6,998 bases of DNA from Firmicutes bacterium UBA4981 (lineage in GTDB: Bacteria > Bacillota > SHA-98 > UBA4971), in contig DGZL01000061.1 in assembly GCA_002398515.1 (NCBI GenBank), positions 1 through 6,998 on the forward strand. Direction: 5' to 3'. Below the pieces are notes generated by a model. It had not been told where the DNA came from. It saw only the letters and a list, made by a program, of their open reading frames with translations, and did no database searches. How positions within the stretch are numbered: position 1 is the stretch's first letter; each line of letters starts with the position of its first letter. This document shows, one piece after another, positions 1 to 6,924 of the stretch. The position numbers were made by a program, and so were the translations under genes.

Positions 1-195
1 TTCTCATGCTCAGTAACTCAGACCCACATAATGTTTATCCTCTGGTTGATTTCTTCGATGAACTTTATAAAGGCTTCAATATCCATAGAGTACAGGCAAA
101 GAGGTCCATTAATTCAAGAGGTGATAGTCGTGGCCTGCTCAGTGAAATCCTAGTCACTAATTATAAGGTCCAAAACAGGCTAGCGACATAAACGA
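1..195. other. Flanking DNA downstream of the operon, no recognisable gene
   Basis: This stretch follows the stop codon of the GH116 gene. A plus-strand frame is open from the window edge to 191 (61 codons from the ATG at 6) and would end 4 bp from the convergent GH116 stop. Its protein resembles nothing I know and it has no visible ribosome binding site. On the minus strand a 22-codon frame (18-86, MDIEAFIKF...INIMWV) looks protein-like but also lacks a ribosome binding site. A weak inverted repeat (AGTGA/TCACT, 141-158, 8-nt loop) has no T-run after it, so I do not call it a terminator. The region could be intergenic or hold remnants of a decayed gene; I cannot tell which. Confidence 0.3.
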
Positions 196-2463
196 CTAAG
201 AACCGCGCTTCAGTGTATCAAGCGCACGGTTCACAACCGAATCGTGCTCTGAGAGCGCAAAGGCAAGTGCCCATACCACCATATTTCGCATGTAGTGGTC
301 ACCAAATCCGTACTTTCCTGTAACCGAATCTATGACATCCGGCTGATCCCATGGGCTTTTAACGTTGTCCGTGATGTTTGCCCATACATTACGCGCAAGC
401 TCCAAACCTTCATCTGCCATTCCCTCATAAATTGCAAGTGACGCAAGAGCATAGGTCTCTCCCGGCCATACGTTCCCGGAATGAGAATTAGTCCTATCCA
501 CCCTGCCGTCAGGCAGTACCGCATTCACTGCGCCAAAGCGTGAAACCGACCCGTTCATTTCCAACATGGAGCGCACTGCCGAGGCCACATGTTCCCGAGG
601 GAGGATATAGCCAAGATCCAGTAGGTGCGCATACCATTGACCATTAAGCTGGCCTACTGTACAAGCCTCATGTTCTATCCTTTCCGTCTGTCCGACAGCT
701 ACGACTCTGTAATACTTGCCATTCCATAGTTGCTCCTCAAATGACTGTTGACCCAGGATGAATTTCTTACGCAACTCCTCACTGAAAGCCAGATCTCCGA
801 TAGAATCAGCCATTCGCTCGCACGCCAAGAGAGCTGCAAGATAGATACTGGATGTATAAGAGTTTGTCCCCTGAAAGCTCCAATTGTCGAAGGTTTGGTC
901 AGCGCCTTCATTGTCGGGAAGGTGGTCTCCGTTGAGGTCACTTGCAATAGCCCACTGCATCGCACGTTTCACTGAGTCGTACAAGCGCCGCAAGAGCTTC
1001 TCGCCTCCCCACCAAAGCACATCTCGATAAACCATAAGCACGAATTTGGGACATAGATCCTTCCATCGTGGTGGGGCAGTTGTACCGTCACTTGGGTAAT
1101 CGATTCGACCTCTGCCCAGATCATGAGGGATATAGCCATCACTCCGCTGAGATTCCGCAACCAGAGTGATGCCGGATTCCTGAAGCTTGGGATAGCACCA
1201 TGACACAGGTATGGAAGCATAGTACAGGACATCTACAGTGTTCATCAGTTGGCATGTTCTTGAGGCTTCAAACAGAGCAAACCTCCCTTCCCTATCCCAC
1301 CAACTCCCTGAGGAAAGGACATAGAGATTGTTCCGCATCGCATCACTTAACCAAACAGGGAAGCCTCTACAGACTCCTCTGCTTTCATCAGCATGGGAGG
1401 CCCCGCTCTCCTTAACTTTGTCCACTGAGGAATTAATCGCACCTTTCCGCGCCTGGGTAAGACAGGCCCCCCACTGACCGGCACCTTTGCAGAGAGAATC
1501 CAGGTTGCCTAACGCAACTTTCGCGACCTGGAACGCATCAGTGTAGTGACGTTCGTACACGTGACCAAAATGGGAATGAGGCATATGCCATGCAAGAACA
1601 AATGGTATAGACTTAGTCTCACCCGCCTTCAACCTAACCCGAACTGCAATCGCCCCTCCCAGTTCAATACCTTCTCCCTGAACAGTGGGAGATGTCGGCA
1701 AGGAACTCCATTCTTCAGTGCTCAAGCCTCCTGTAACTGAGAAAACGTCCCACGGAGCCAGGTTCTCATTTTCAAGAGTAAGATTGAATGGATCCTGAGT
1801 CTTGAGATTCCATGAATTGCAGCAGCTTGTCTCACCTGCCCTGGCATCTGTTGCAAGACATACTGTACCTTGAGCAGTATCAGTAGGAAGAGGGGAGTCT
1901 GAGGAAAACAAGACTCCCCTCACATCTCCTTTAGCCACGGTTTGGTTATAGCGTCCCACATTCCAAGCACTGACAGTGTTTCTCGCAGTTGCCATGATTG
2001 CCGCATCTTCAGCTGATTCCAAGTTTCTGTTGGTCAGCGTAAAAATAAACATGGCAACAGGCATGGCTGACAACTCCAAGTTCCCGGGCACTACCGGGGA
2101 AAACGCCTCTAATCGTACTTGTACCGGTAGAGAAGAATCTATATAGTCAAGTTTGGCGAATGGATATTCACCTCTATATTTAATTCTTTCAACACGCGGC
2201 AACCCGGCGATATTCGGTGTCTGAAGCAGACGGGCTACCGGTTCTGCTCCTTCAGTGCATCCGGACGTCCAGATCGCGAAGTGGTAGCCGACCCGTGCAT
2301 CGATATGGTTTAGGCCACCTGTTGAGCCTATCGGATTGTCCCAATTATTCTGATGTGTAAAGTTTGAAAGTGTCCCGTCAGAGAATATCTCAACCTTCCC
2401 GGCTCCGATACCACCTAAGGGCACTCCTGAATTGAGCTTATGACCGGAATCGTAGTACGGCAT
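196..2463 (-). CDS. GH116 family glycoside hydrolase (GBA2-like; probable cytoplasmic beta-glucosidase or beta-xylosidase)
   Basis: A 755-residue enzyme of glycoside hydrolase family 116, the family of animal non-lysosomal glucosylceramidase GBA2 and bacterial and archaeal beta-glucosidases and beta-xylosidases, which are retaining enzymes. The N-terminal domain opens with the family hallmark GGIGAG (residues 17-22) followed by SDGTLSNFTHQNNWDNPI. The C-terminal (alpha/alpha)6 domain runs from about residue 365. The predicted nucleophile is E399 in GRFALFEA, matching the LEG/FEA glutamate of GBA2. The predicted acid/base is D526 in ADQTFDNW, matching the QTYD.W motif. HYMR (R726) matches the conserved YMR near the C-terminus that contacts the sugar. 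There is no signal peptide or membrane segment, so it should act in the cytoplasm on imported substrate. The length is normal for bacterial members. The ATG at 2463 has GGAGGAGA seven bases upstream (2471-2478). It is the last gene of the operon, 54 bp after the binding-protein gene, and stops at TAG. Family assignment is firm; substrate is not. Confidence 0.93.
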   Translation of the reverse strand: MPYYDSGHKLNSGVPLGGIGAGKVEIFSDGTLSNFTHQNNWDNPIGSTGGLNHIDARVGYHFAIWTSGCTEGAEPVARLLQTPNIAGLPRVERIKYRGEYPFAKLDYIDSSLPVQVRLEAFSPVVPGNLELSAMPVAMFIFTLTNRNLESAEDAAIMATARNTVSAWNVGRYNQTVAKGDVRGVLFSSDSPLPTDTAQGTVCLATDARAGETSCCNSWNLKTQDPFNLTLENENLAPWDVFSVTGGLSTEEWSSLPTSPTVQGEGIELGGAIAVRVRLKAGETKSIPFVLAWHMPHSHFGHVYERHYTDAFQVAKVALGNLDSLCKGAGQWGACLTQARKGAINSSVDKVKESGASHADESRGVCRGFPVWLSDAMRNNLYVLSSGSWWDREGRFALFEASRTCQLMNTVDVLYYASIPVSWCYPKLQESGITLVAESQRSDGYIPHDLGRGRIDYPSDGTTAPPRWKDLCPKFVLMVYRDVLWWGGEKLLRRLYDSVKRAMQWAIASDLNGDHLPDNEGADQTFDNWSFQGTNSYTSSIYLAALLACERMADSIGDLAFSEELRKKFILGQQSFEEQLWNGKYYRVVAVGQTERIEHEACTVGQLNGQWYAHLLDLGYILPREHVASAVRSMLEMNGSVSRFGAVNAVLPDGRVDRTNSHSGNVWPGETYALASLAIYEGMADEGLELARNVWANITDNVKSPWDQPDVIDSVTGKYGFGDHYMRNMVVWALAFALSEHDSVVNRALDTLKRGS

Positions 2464-2470
2464 AAAGCGT

Positions 2471-2478
2471 TCTCCTCC
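2471..2478 (-). promoter_or_regulatory. Shine-Dalgarno of the GH116 gene
   Basis: GGAGGAGA on the minus strand, 7 nt before the ATG at 2463. It supports that start and suggests strong independent translation initiation at the last gene. Confidence 0.8.
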
Positions 2479-2517
2479 AGTTTACGTCATTGTCAAACAG
2501 TTACGTTTCAATGTTGA

Positions 2518-3783
2518 CTACTTCTCGGTTTTCAGGGCAGCATCTACACGTTGAGCTGCATCGTCCAGATGCTTCTTCACTCCGCCCGCGCCTAGCTTAC
2601 CTGTAACATAGTCAGTAAAGATCGCCTTGAACGCGACTGTTATGTCGTTCTCAATTGTTCCCCATACCCCTAATGGCGGATATGCAGTAGCGTACTCAAG
2701 TGCTACCTTAAACGGCTTATACATCTCTGTACTGAAGGCCGAATCGTCAAAGGCTTCCACCGTCCCAGGCAGCATGTGCGTAAGCTCAGAAGAATAGGAC
2801 ACGAGGCTATCCTTTTTCAGCAAGAACTTGATCCATGCTTTAGCATCGTCCTGAGCCCTGCTGCCGGTCAGGACAGCAAGGTTACTACCGCCTGAGAACG
2901 CGGCGCGAGCCTTAGGGCCTTTAGGAGGCTCTACTACACCGTAGTTAAGCGCAGGGTTGTCATGTTCGATGTTTGCAATGTTCCACGGCCCCATGAATGC
3001 CATGGATACATTGCCATTGATGAAAGCAGCGTCCGCATCAGGCTGGTTGTACTCAGCACACGACTTAGAGGCAAGGCCGTCCCGAACCAAGTCTACATAC
3101 CAATCCATCGCTTCAATTCCCTCTGGACTATTGAATGTAGCTTTCTTCAGGTCAGGACTGACAAGATCCCCGCCCCAAGCCCAGAGCAAAATGGCCCAGT
3201 TATGGAGCAAGTCCCAAGCTTGGTTTCCTGCAATGGCGATAGCTGTACCTTGGCCCCGAGCTTTCACAAGTGCATTGCCGACAGCCACAAGCTCGTCATA
3301 AGTAGATGGAGGCTGAACCTTAGCTTCTGCAAAGTGATCTTTGTTATAGAACAAGCAACGAGTCTCAGCAAACCACGGCACTCCATAGGATTCGCCCTTA
3401 TATGTAGTGGATTCATAGTTTGCAGGCATGAAGGCATCAATCCCACCAAATTCGGCAGGATCAAGCTTAACAAGACCCTTCATAGCTGCAAGCTGGGGAT
3501 TCCATGTAGTGCCGACCTGAACTACATCTGCACCTTCCCCGCCTGTTATCGCAGTAACCAGCCTGGTCCATGCGTCACCCCACCCTATTACTTCGTAGTG
3601 AACAGTAATACCTGTCTGCTTCTGGAATTCCGCTACCTTGTTATCCAGCCAAACAGTGTGCACATCATCCGGCGCGTTAGGCATTAGCCAGAAAGTAATC
3701 TCGCGAGGCGCTCCAAATGTCATCGATGTCAATAAACCCAATAAGAAAACAACCCCGACAATCATACACATAAACCGCTTCAT
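2518..3783 (-). CDS. Sugar ABC transporter substrate-binding protein (CUT1, MalE-like, family 1)
   Basis: A 421-residue extracytoplasmic solute-binding protein of the SBP_bac_1 type. The signal peptide is plain: MKRF, a hydrophobic core (about residues 5-19), then a likely cleavage near TFGA at 22-25. No lipobox cysteine follows, so this is a soluble periplasmic-type protein rather than a lipoprotein. The mature protein begins with the typical strand REITFWLMP and carries family landmarks: ADVVQVGTTW (85-94), then LAAMKGLVKLD (98-108), YGVPWF (133-138) and FMGPWNI (263-269). Tryptophans at 137, 203, 267 and 374 are plausible sugar-stacking residues. An upstream in-frame ATG at 3840 would add 19 residues ahead of the signal peptide and would translate the Shine-Dalgarno itself, so I prefer the start at 3783. 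The gene lies after both permease genes, an uncommon order, and stops at TAG. It should feed the two upstream permeases. The ligand is presumably a glycoside cleaved by the GH116 enzyme, which is inference. Confidence 0.92.
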   Translation of the reverse strand: MKRFMCMIVGVVFLLGLLTSMTFGAPREITFWLMPNAPDDVHTVWLDNKVAEFQKQTGITVHYEVIGWGDAWTRLVTAITGGEGADVVQVGTTWNPQLAAMKGLVKLDPAEFGGIDAFMPANYESTTYKGESYGVPWFAETRCLFYNKDHFAEAKVQPPSTYDELVAVGNALVKARGQGTAIAIAGNQAWDLLHNWAILLWAWGGDLVSPDLKKATFNSPEGIEAMDWYVDLVRDGLASKSCAEYNQPDADAAFINGNVSMAFMGPWNIANIEHDNPALNYGVVEPPKGPKARAAFSGGSNLAVLTGSRAQDDAKAWIKFLLKKDSLVSYSSELTHMLPGTVEAFDDSAFSTEMYKPFKVALEYATAYPPLGVWGTIENDITVAFKAIFTDYVTGKLGAGGVKKHLDDAAQRVDAALKTEK

Positions 3784-3938
3784 TTTTCTGTAACCCTCCT
3801 TTATGATTACTGGGTTTTGAATTTTTCGCTCTACACTCAAGATCTAAAGATAGGTCACCTGAAACGGGTTCGTAAACATGCTTCGTGCGGACTGTTCAAG
3901 CATCACCCCCTGGTTTGTCGGACTTGTCAATTAACAAC
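3784..3938 (-). other. Intra-operon leader before the binding-protein gene
   Basis: A 155-bp non-coding gap between the MalG-like permease and the binding-protein gene, much longer than the other gaps in the operon. On the minus strand it starts with a perfect TTGACA (3925-3930). The hexamer 17 bp later is only GGTGAT (3902-3907), a poor -10. A 6-bp inverted repeat ATGCTT/AAGCAT with a 14-nt loop lies at 3878-3903. The gap ends with the strong Shine-Dalgarno. It could hold a secondary promoter or a processing or stabilising hairpin that raises binding-protein expression. The sequence alone does not settle which, or whether either is real. Confidence 0.4.
3795..3800 (-). promoter_or_regulatory. 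Shine-Dalgarno that fixes the binding-protein start
   Basis: A perfect AGGAGG (AAAGGAGGG in context) lies 11 nt before the ATG at 3783. It falls inside the longer frame that starts at 3840, where it would encode Lys-Glu-Gly. This argues for the shorter protein, which begins directly with its signal peptide. The spacing is slightly long but acceptable. Confidence 0.8.
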
Positions 3939-4829
3939 TCAACCCTTTGTAGCACCTGCAATCAGACCTTCCACTATGTATCGCTGCATAGCTGTAAAGA
4001 GCACTAAAACAGGTATGCTGATAACGATACACGCAGCCATCATGCCTCCCCAGTTGGCCCCTGTTGCAGTTACGTAGTCCATGATGCCTATAGCAACTGT
4101 CTTAGTGGACCTGCCTGTGAGCACCGATGCAAACAACACTTCATTCCAAGCCATAATAAATGCATAAATAGCCACCGCAGCAATGCCAGGTGTCGCAATG
4201 GGGACAATCACTGTCCACAAGGCCCTTAGCCGTGTACATCCGTCTATCATGGCTTGTTCATCGATTTCAAGCGGAATACCGTTCAGGTAACTCCTTAGCA
4301 TCACGATGGAAAAAGGTAATGCAAAGGATGTGTAAGTGAAAATCATCCCCCCATAAGTATCTCTTAATGAGATGCCTGTGTGCTGAGAGACTGTGGTGAA
4401 TAGTAAGTAGTACGGTATTAGGAACAGAATGCCAGGCAACATCTGCGTCGCCAGCACTGAGACTGTGTATACTCCGCGTCCGCGGAAGTTGAATCTGGAC
4501 AAAGCATAAGCTGCAGGCAAGGCCAGCAATGTAGCAGCTACCATCGTGCCTAGGCTAATGATTATTGAGTGTTTGAAATATCTCAGCATAGGGACAGTAC
4601 GGTTAACATCTCTGTAATTGCGTAGAGTTGGATTCCTGGGAATCCATGAAGGCCTGAGTTCAGGCATGGTAACGTCAGAAGACTGCAGCTCCAACGTCTC
4701 CTTGAACGAACCTGATATCATCCAAGCATATGGCACCAGCACTACCAAGGCTACCAGTATCACAGCCAGATAGACCATGACTGTCTTCAGGGTCTTCGCT
4801 GAACCGATACGCATCTTACGTGCCTTCAT
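3939..4829 (-). CDS. Sugar ABC transporter permease, MalG-like (CUT1)
   Basis: A 296-residue inner-membrane permease of the binding-protein-dependent transport family. Hydrophobic segments lie at about residues 17-39, 87-110, 119-144, 156-178, 212-232 and 261-281, giving the usual six helices. The cytoplasmic EAA loop that docks on the ATPase is at about 186-216: E191-Q-A193, D196-G197, then IVP at 208-210. The middle residue is Gln rather than Ala, a small departure. The C-terminus VEGLIAGATKG is the typical MalG-type tail. The ATG at 4829 follows GGAGGAG (4839-4845) with a 9-nt spacer; this ribosome binding site is embedded in the last codons of the upstream permease gene, and only 3 bp separate the two genes. 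They are therefore likely co-translated and form the heterodimeric channel. It is one of the five genes here, and the only one, that stops at TGA. Confidence 0.95.
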   Translation of the reverse strand: MKARKMRIGSAKTLKTVMVYLAVILVALVVLVPYAWMISGSFKETLELQSSDVTMPELRPSWIPRNPTLRNYRDVNRTVPMLRYFKHSIIISLGTMVAATLLALPAAYALSRFNFRGRGVYTVSVLATQMLPGILFLIPYYLLFTTVSQHTGISLRDTYGGMIFTYTSFALPFSIVMLRSYLNGIPLEIDEQAMIDGCTRLRALWTVIVPIATPGIAAVAIYAFIMAWNEVLFASVLTGRSTKTVAIGIMDYVTATGANWGGMMAACIVISIPVLVLFTAMQRYIVEGLIAGATKG

Positions 4830-4832
4830 AGG

Positions 4833-5759
4833 CTACATCTCCTCCACGCCTGCGGTGCCACGTAGGGCATACAGGTAGACTGCGGTGATAACCAGCAAAA
4901 TCAACATGATCACTATCGACAGCGCAGAGCCTATCCCGTATTTCAGACTAGTGAAGGCTTCTCTAAGTATGAGCGTGGACGGCACTTCAGCTGCGATACC
5001 CGGGTCACGACCGAGCATAATGAAGAATTGGTTGAATGCGTTGAAGTTCCACAGGATGGACATAAGTAACAGCATTACTGATACGGTTCTAAGCTGTGGG
5101 ATTGTAATCATGGTAAATTGCTGCCATGCGGTTGCACCGTCAACGCGCGCAGCCTCATAAAGTTCAGGCGGGATCTTCTGTAAAGCTGCCAAAAGAATAA
5201 GCGCTGCAAAAGGCCAGCCTTTCCAGATGCTTGCTATGGTTACTGCCCAAAGCGCAGGAGGCCCCACCAGCCAAATAGGGGGTTCTGGCACAAGATTCCA
5301 CTGTACTAGGTAGCGGTTGAGTATGCCTATTCTGGACTGGAAGATGAACTTCCATACATTAAATGCCACACAGTCAGGGGTTATATAGGGAAGAAGGATT
5401 AGGCCTCTCATGAAGGTTCTGCCTACAAATTCCTGATTAAGGAGGAGCGCTACGGCAAGGCCTATGACATATCCTGCACTGATTGCTACAACAGAATAGA
5501 TTGTGATGTTCTGCAAGGCTTTAAGTGCACGGGCACCGGTGGTTGTAGCAGGGTTGAAACCATCTATGAAGTTTCGGAACCCCACAAAAGGCGCGTTTAT
5601 CCAGTCGACCATTGTAAACAAGTTCACGTCATGCATGCTTATATAGAAGCCCCACAGCATGGGTATGTAGTGCACTAAGAGCATAGCTGCTATAGCAGGC
5701 AGGATCATCCAGTAAGCTATAGTCTGTCTACGCCGTGACCATCCTGATGCAATTTTCAT
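4833..5759 (-). CDS. Sugar ABC transporter permease, MalF-like (CUT1)
   Basis: A 308-residue inner-membrane permease, the first of the pair. Hydrophobic segments are at about 15-37, 82-107, 115-135, 166-193, 226-246 and 276-300. The EAA loop is canonical: YEAARVDGA at 201-209, with E202-A-A204 and G208, followed by ITIP at 218-221. The short N-terminus, without the long periplasmic loop of E. coli MalF, is usual for CUT1 systems outside the enterobacteria. The ATG at 5759 has AAGGGAG (5768-5774) 8 nt upstream, and the gene starts 20 bp after the repressor stop, so it is almost certainly co-transcribed with the repressor. It pairs with the MalG-like subunit to move a mono- or oligosaccharide across the cytoplasmic membrane. 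Neither permease gene is followed by an ATPase gene. Confidence 0.95.
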   Translation of the reverse strand: MKIASGWSRRRQTIAYWMILPAIAAMLLVHYIPMLWGFYISMHDVNLFTMVDWINAPFVGFRNFIDGFNPATTTGARALKALQNITIYSVVAISAGYVIGLAVALLLNQEFVGRTFMRGLILLPYITPDCVAFNVWKFIFQSRIGILNRYLVQWNLVPEPPIWLVGPPALWAVTIASIWKGWPFAALILLAALQKIPPELYEAARVDGATAWQQFTMITIPQLRTVSVMLLLMSILWNFNAFNQFFIMLGRDPGIAAEVPSTLILREAFTSLKYGIGSALSIVIMLILLVITAVYLYALRGTAGVEEM

Positions 5760-5779
5760 CAGACCGGCTCCCTTCCCGT

Positions 5780-6802
5780 CTAATTTCGGGATCGCACGGA
5801 TTGACGCACTATCAACTCGCCTCGAAGAAGCTTTCCGGGAACCTTCTTTCCTGATTGTATGTAGTCGACTATCATTTCCCCTGCATGGTACCCTTGTTCA
5901 TACAGAGGTGTCCTAATTGACGTAAGACCGGGCCACATCGCCCTGGTGGTTGCGAAGTCATCACCCGACACAAAATCAATGTCAATGCCGGGCACAAGCT
6001 CGTGTTCTCTCAATGCCCTAAGTGCGCCCATAGCCATGGGGTCACTGACACACAAGATACCGTCGATATCAGGCACCGTTGTAAGCAACCGGCAGGCCCG
6101 TTCATAGCCTGATTCCACAGAATAGTCGCCTGCAAGTATCAAGGACTGATCCACCGAAAGGCCGACCTCCCGGTATGCACGGCGGTAGCCTTGCTCTGCG
6201 CTAATCTTCGATGCATGAAAGAACCCTTCCGGCTCGCGGATTAGTCCTATGCGCCTTGCCCCCTGATCAATCATGTACTTCGTAGCAAGGTGACACACGT
6301 AAGGCGAATCCGTATCTACAAAGTTATACTCTTGTCCTGGATAGCACATAGAAAGCGACACATATCTGATCTTGAGGCGATCGAATTCCTTGATTAAGGT
6401 ATCCACACCCTCCATTGCGTACAGGATTACCCCATCCACAGTGCGGTTTTTTGTCAGCCTGCTAAGCTCCTGCAATACCAGCTCCCGAGTTTGGGGCACT
6501 GCAAGAACCAAGTCGTAACCTCGTTCAGAAAGCGCTCTGTGCGCTCCGTTTGTTTGCGCCCACATGCCCGGATCTTGAAATACGAAGTCGCTACCGTAGG
6601 GAATGACTAAGCCTACTGACTTCCTGCGCCGCTGGCGTAGGCCTTTTGCTGCTGAGTCAGGATGAAAGTCAAGTTCAGCGATGGCTGCTAGAACCTTTCG
6701 CCTGGTATCAGGCGCAACCAAGGATGAGTTGTTTATCACACGTGAGACGGTTTTTGCAGATACACCTGCCAGTTCCGCTACATCGTATATGGTACTGTGC
6801 AC
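5780..6802 (-). CDS. LacI-family transcriptional repressor
   Basis: A 340-residue regulator with the normal LacI/GalR layout. The N-terminal helix-turn-helix is TIYDVAELAGVSAKTVSRVI (4-23); A16-K17 sit at the positions that set operator preference in LacI (Tyr17-Gln18). The hinge helix is SAAKGLRQ (50-57), with L55 as the leucine that wedges into the central CpG of the operator. From about residue 62 (SVGLVIP) follows a periplasmic-binding-protein-like effector domain of the Peripla_BP_3 type, with VDGVILY (122-128), IDGILCVSD (246-254) and FVSGDDF (277-283). It begins at GTG, preceded by AGGGGGG with a 7-nt spacer. As first gene of the operon, with a palindrome in its own promoter, it is likely autoregulated and should respond to the imported sugar or its hydrolysis product. 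The ligand is not predictable from this sequence. Confidence 0.94.
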   Translation of the reverse strand: MHSTIYDVAELAGVSAKTVSRVINNSSLVAPDTRRKVLAAIAELDFHPDSAAKGLRQRRRKSVGLVIPYGSDFVFQDPGMWAQTNGAHRALSERGYDLVLAVPQTRELVLQELSRLTKNRTVDGVILYAMEGVDTLIKEFDRLKIRYVSLSMCYPGQEYNFVDTDSPYVCHLATKYMIDQGARRIGLIREPEGFFHASKISAEQGYRRAYREVGLSVDQSLILAGDYSVESGYERACRLLTTVPDIDGILCVSDPMAMGALRALREHELVPGIDIDFVSGDDFATTRAMWPGLTSIRTPLYEQGYHAGEMIVDYIQSGKKVPGKLLRGELIVRQSVRSRN

Positions 6803-6809
6803 CTGATAG

Positions 6810-6816
6810 CCCCCCT
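6810..6816 (-). promoter_or_regulatory. Shine-Dalgarno supporting the GTG start of the repressor
   Basis: AGGGGGG on the minus strand, 7 nt before the GTG at 6800-6802. No ATG is available close to the conserved helix-turn-helix, and the GTG places the HTH at residue 4, as is normal in this family. Confidence 0.7.
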
Positions 6817-6877
6817 GAGTGTTCTGTTACTACCGGCAAAAGTTGCGTTTTCAGACTTCCGGTCAACAATTACGATG

Positions 6878-6901
6878 AATAATGACACCGATGTCATTAT
6901 T
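6878..6901. promoter_or_regulatory. Predicted LacI-family operator (24-bp palindrome)
   Basis: Arms AATAATGACA and TGTCATTATT are exact reverse complements, separated by CCGA. Eleven of the twelve base pairs of the 24-bp site are symmetric and the centre is CG, the mark of LacI/GalR operators that take the hinge leucine. It lies 76 bp upstream of the repressor start and overlaps the best -10 element, a position that would block transcription. Which protein binds is inferred from proximity. Confidence 0.75.
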
Positions 6902-6924
6902 ATATATATGCCATTAGTTGTCGA
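6896..6924 (-). promoter_or_regulatory. Predicted sigma70-type operon promoter
   Basis: On the minus strand TCGACA (6919-6924, five of six to TTGACA) is followed after 17 bp by AATAAT (6896-6901, five of six to TATAAT). A perfect TATAAT lies 3 bp further upstream (6899-6904) but has poor -35 spacing. Transcription would start near 6889, inside the palindrome, leaving an untranslated leader of roughly 85 nt before the repressor. The region from about 6890 to 6960 is clearly AT-rich compared with the genes. Confidence 0.55.

Noticed and set aside
244..258. Hairpin GCTCT-G-AGAGC near the end of the GH116 gene
   Set aside because: It is inside the coding sequence, has almost no loop and no following T-run on the coding strand, so it is not a terminator.
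2962..3687. 241-codon open frame on the plus strand opposite the binding-protein gene
   Set aside because: It is antisense to a clearly recognised gene, has no family resemblance and no ribosome binding site; it is a by-product of codon use on the other strand.
3717..3731. ATGTCA-TCG-ATGTCA, resembling half-sites of the predicted operator
   Set aside because: The two copies are direct rather than inverted repeats and lie in the signal-peptide coding region; they do not form a LacI-type operator.
3784..3840. Longer binding-protein start at 3840 (440 residues)
   Set aside because: It would place 19 polar residues before the signal peptide and translate a perfect Shine-Dalgarno; the ATG at 3783 fits much better.
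6646..6882. 78-codon plus-strand frame over the repressor start and promoter
   Set aside because: It runs antisense through the conserved helix-turn-helix region and the operator, and the protein is unlike any known family.
6902..6909. Short TATATATA run
   Set aside because: A simple AT-rich spacer of the predicted promoter; too short to treat as a repeat feature.
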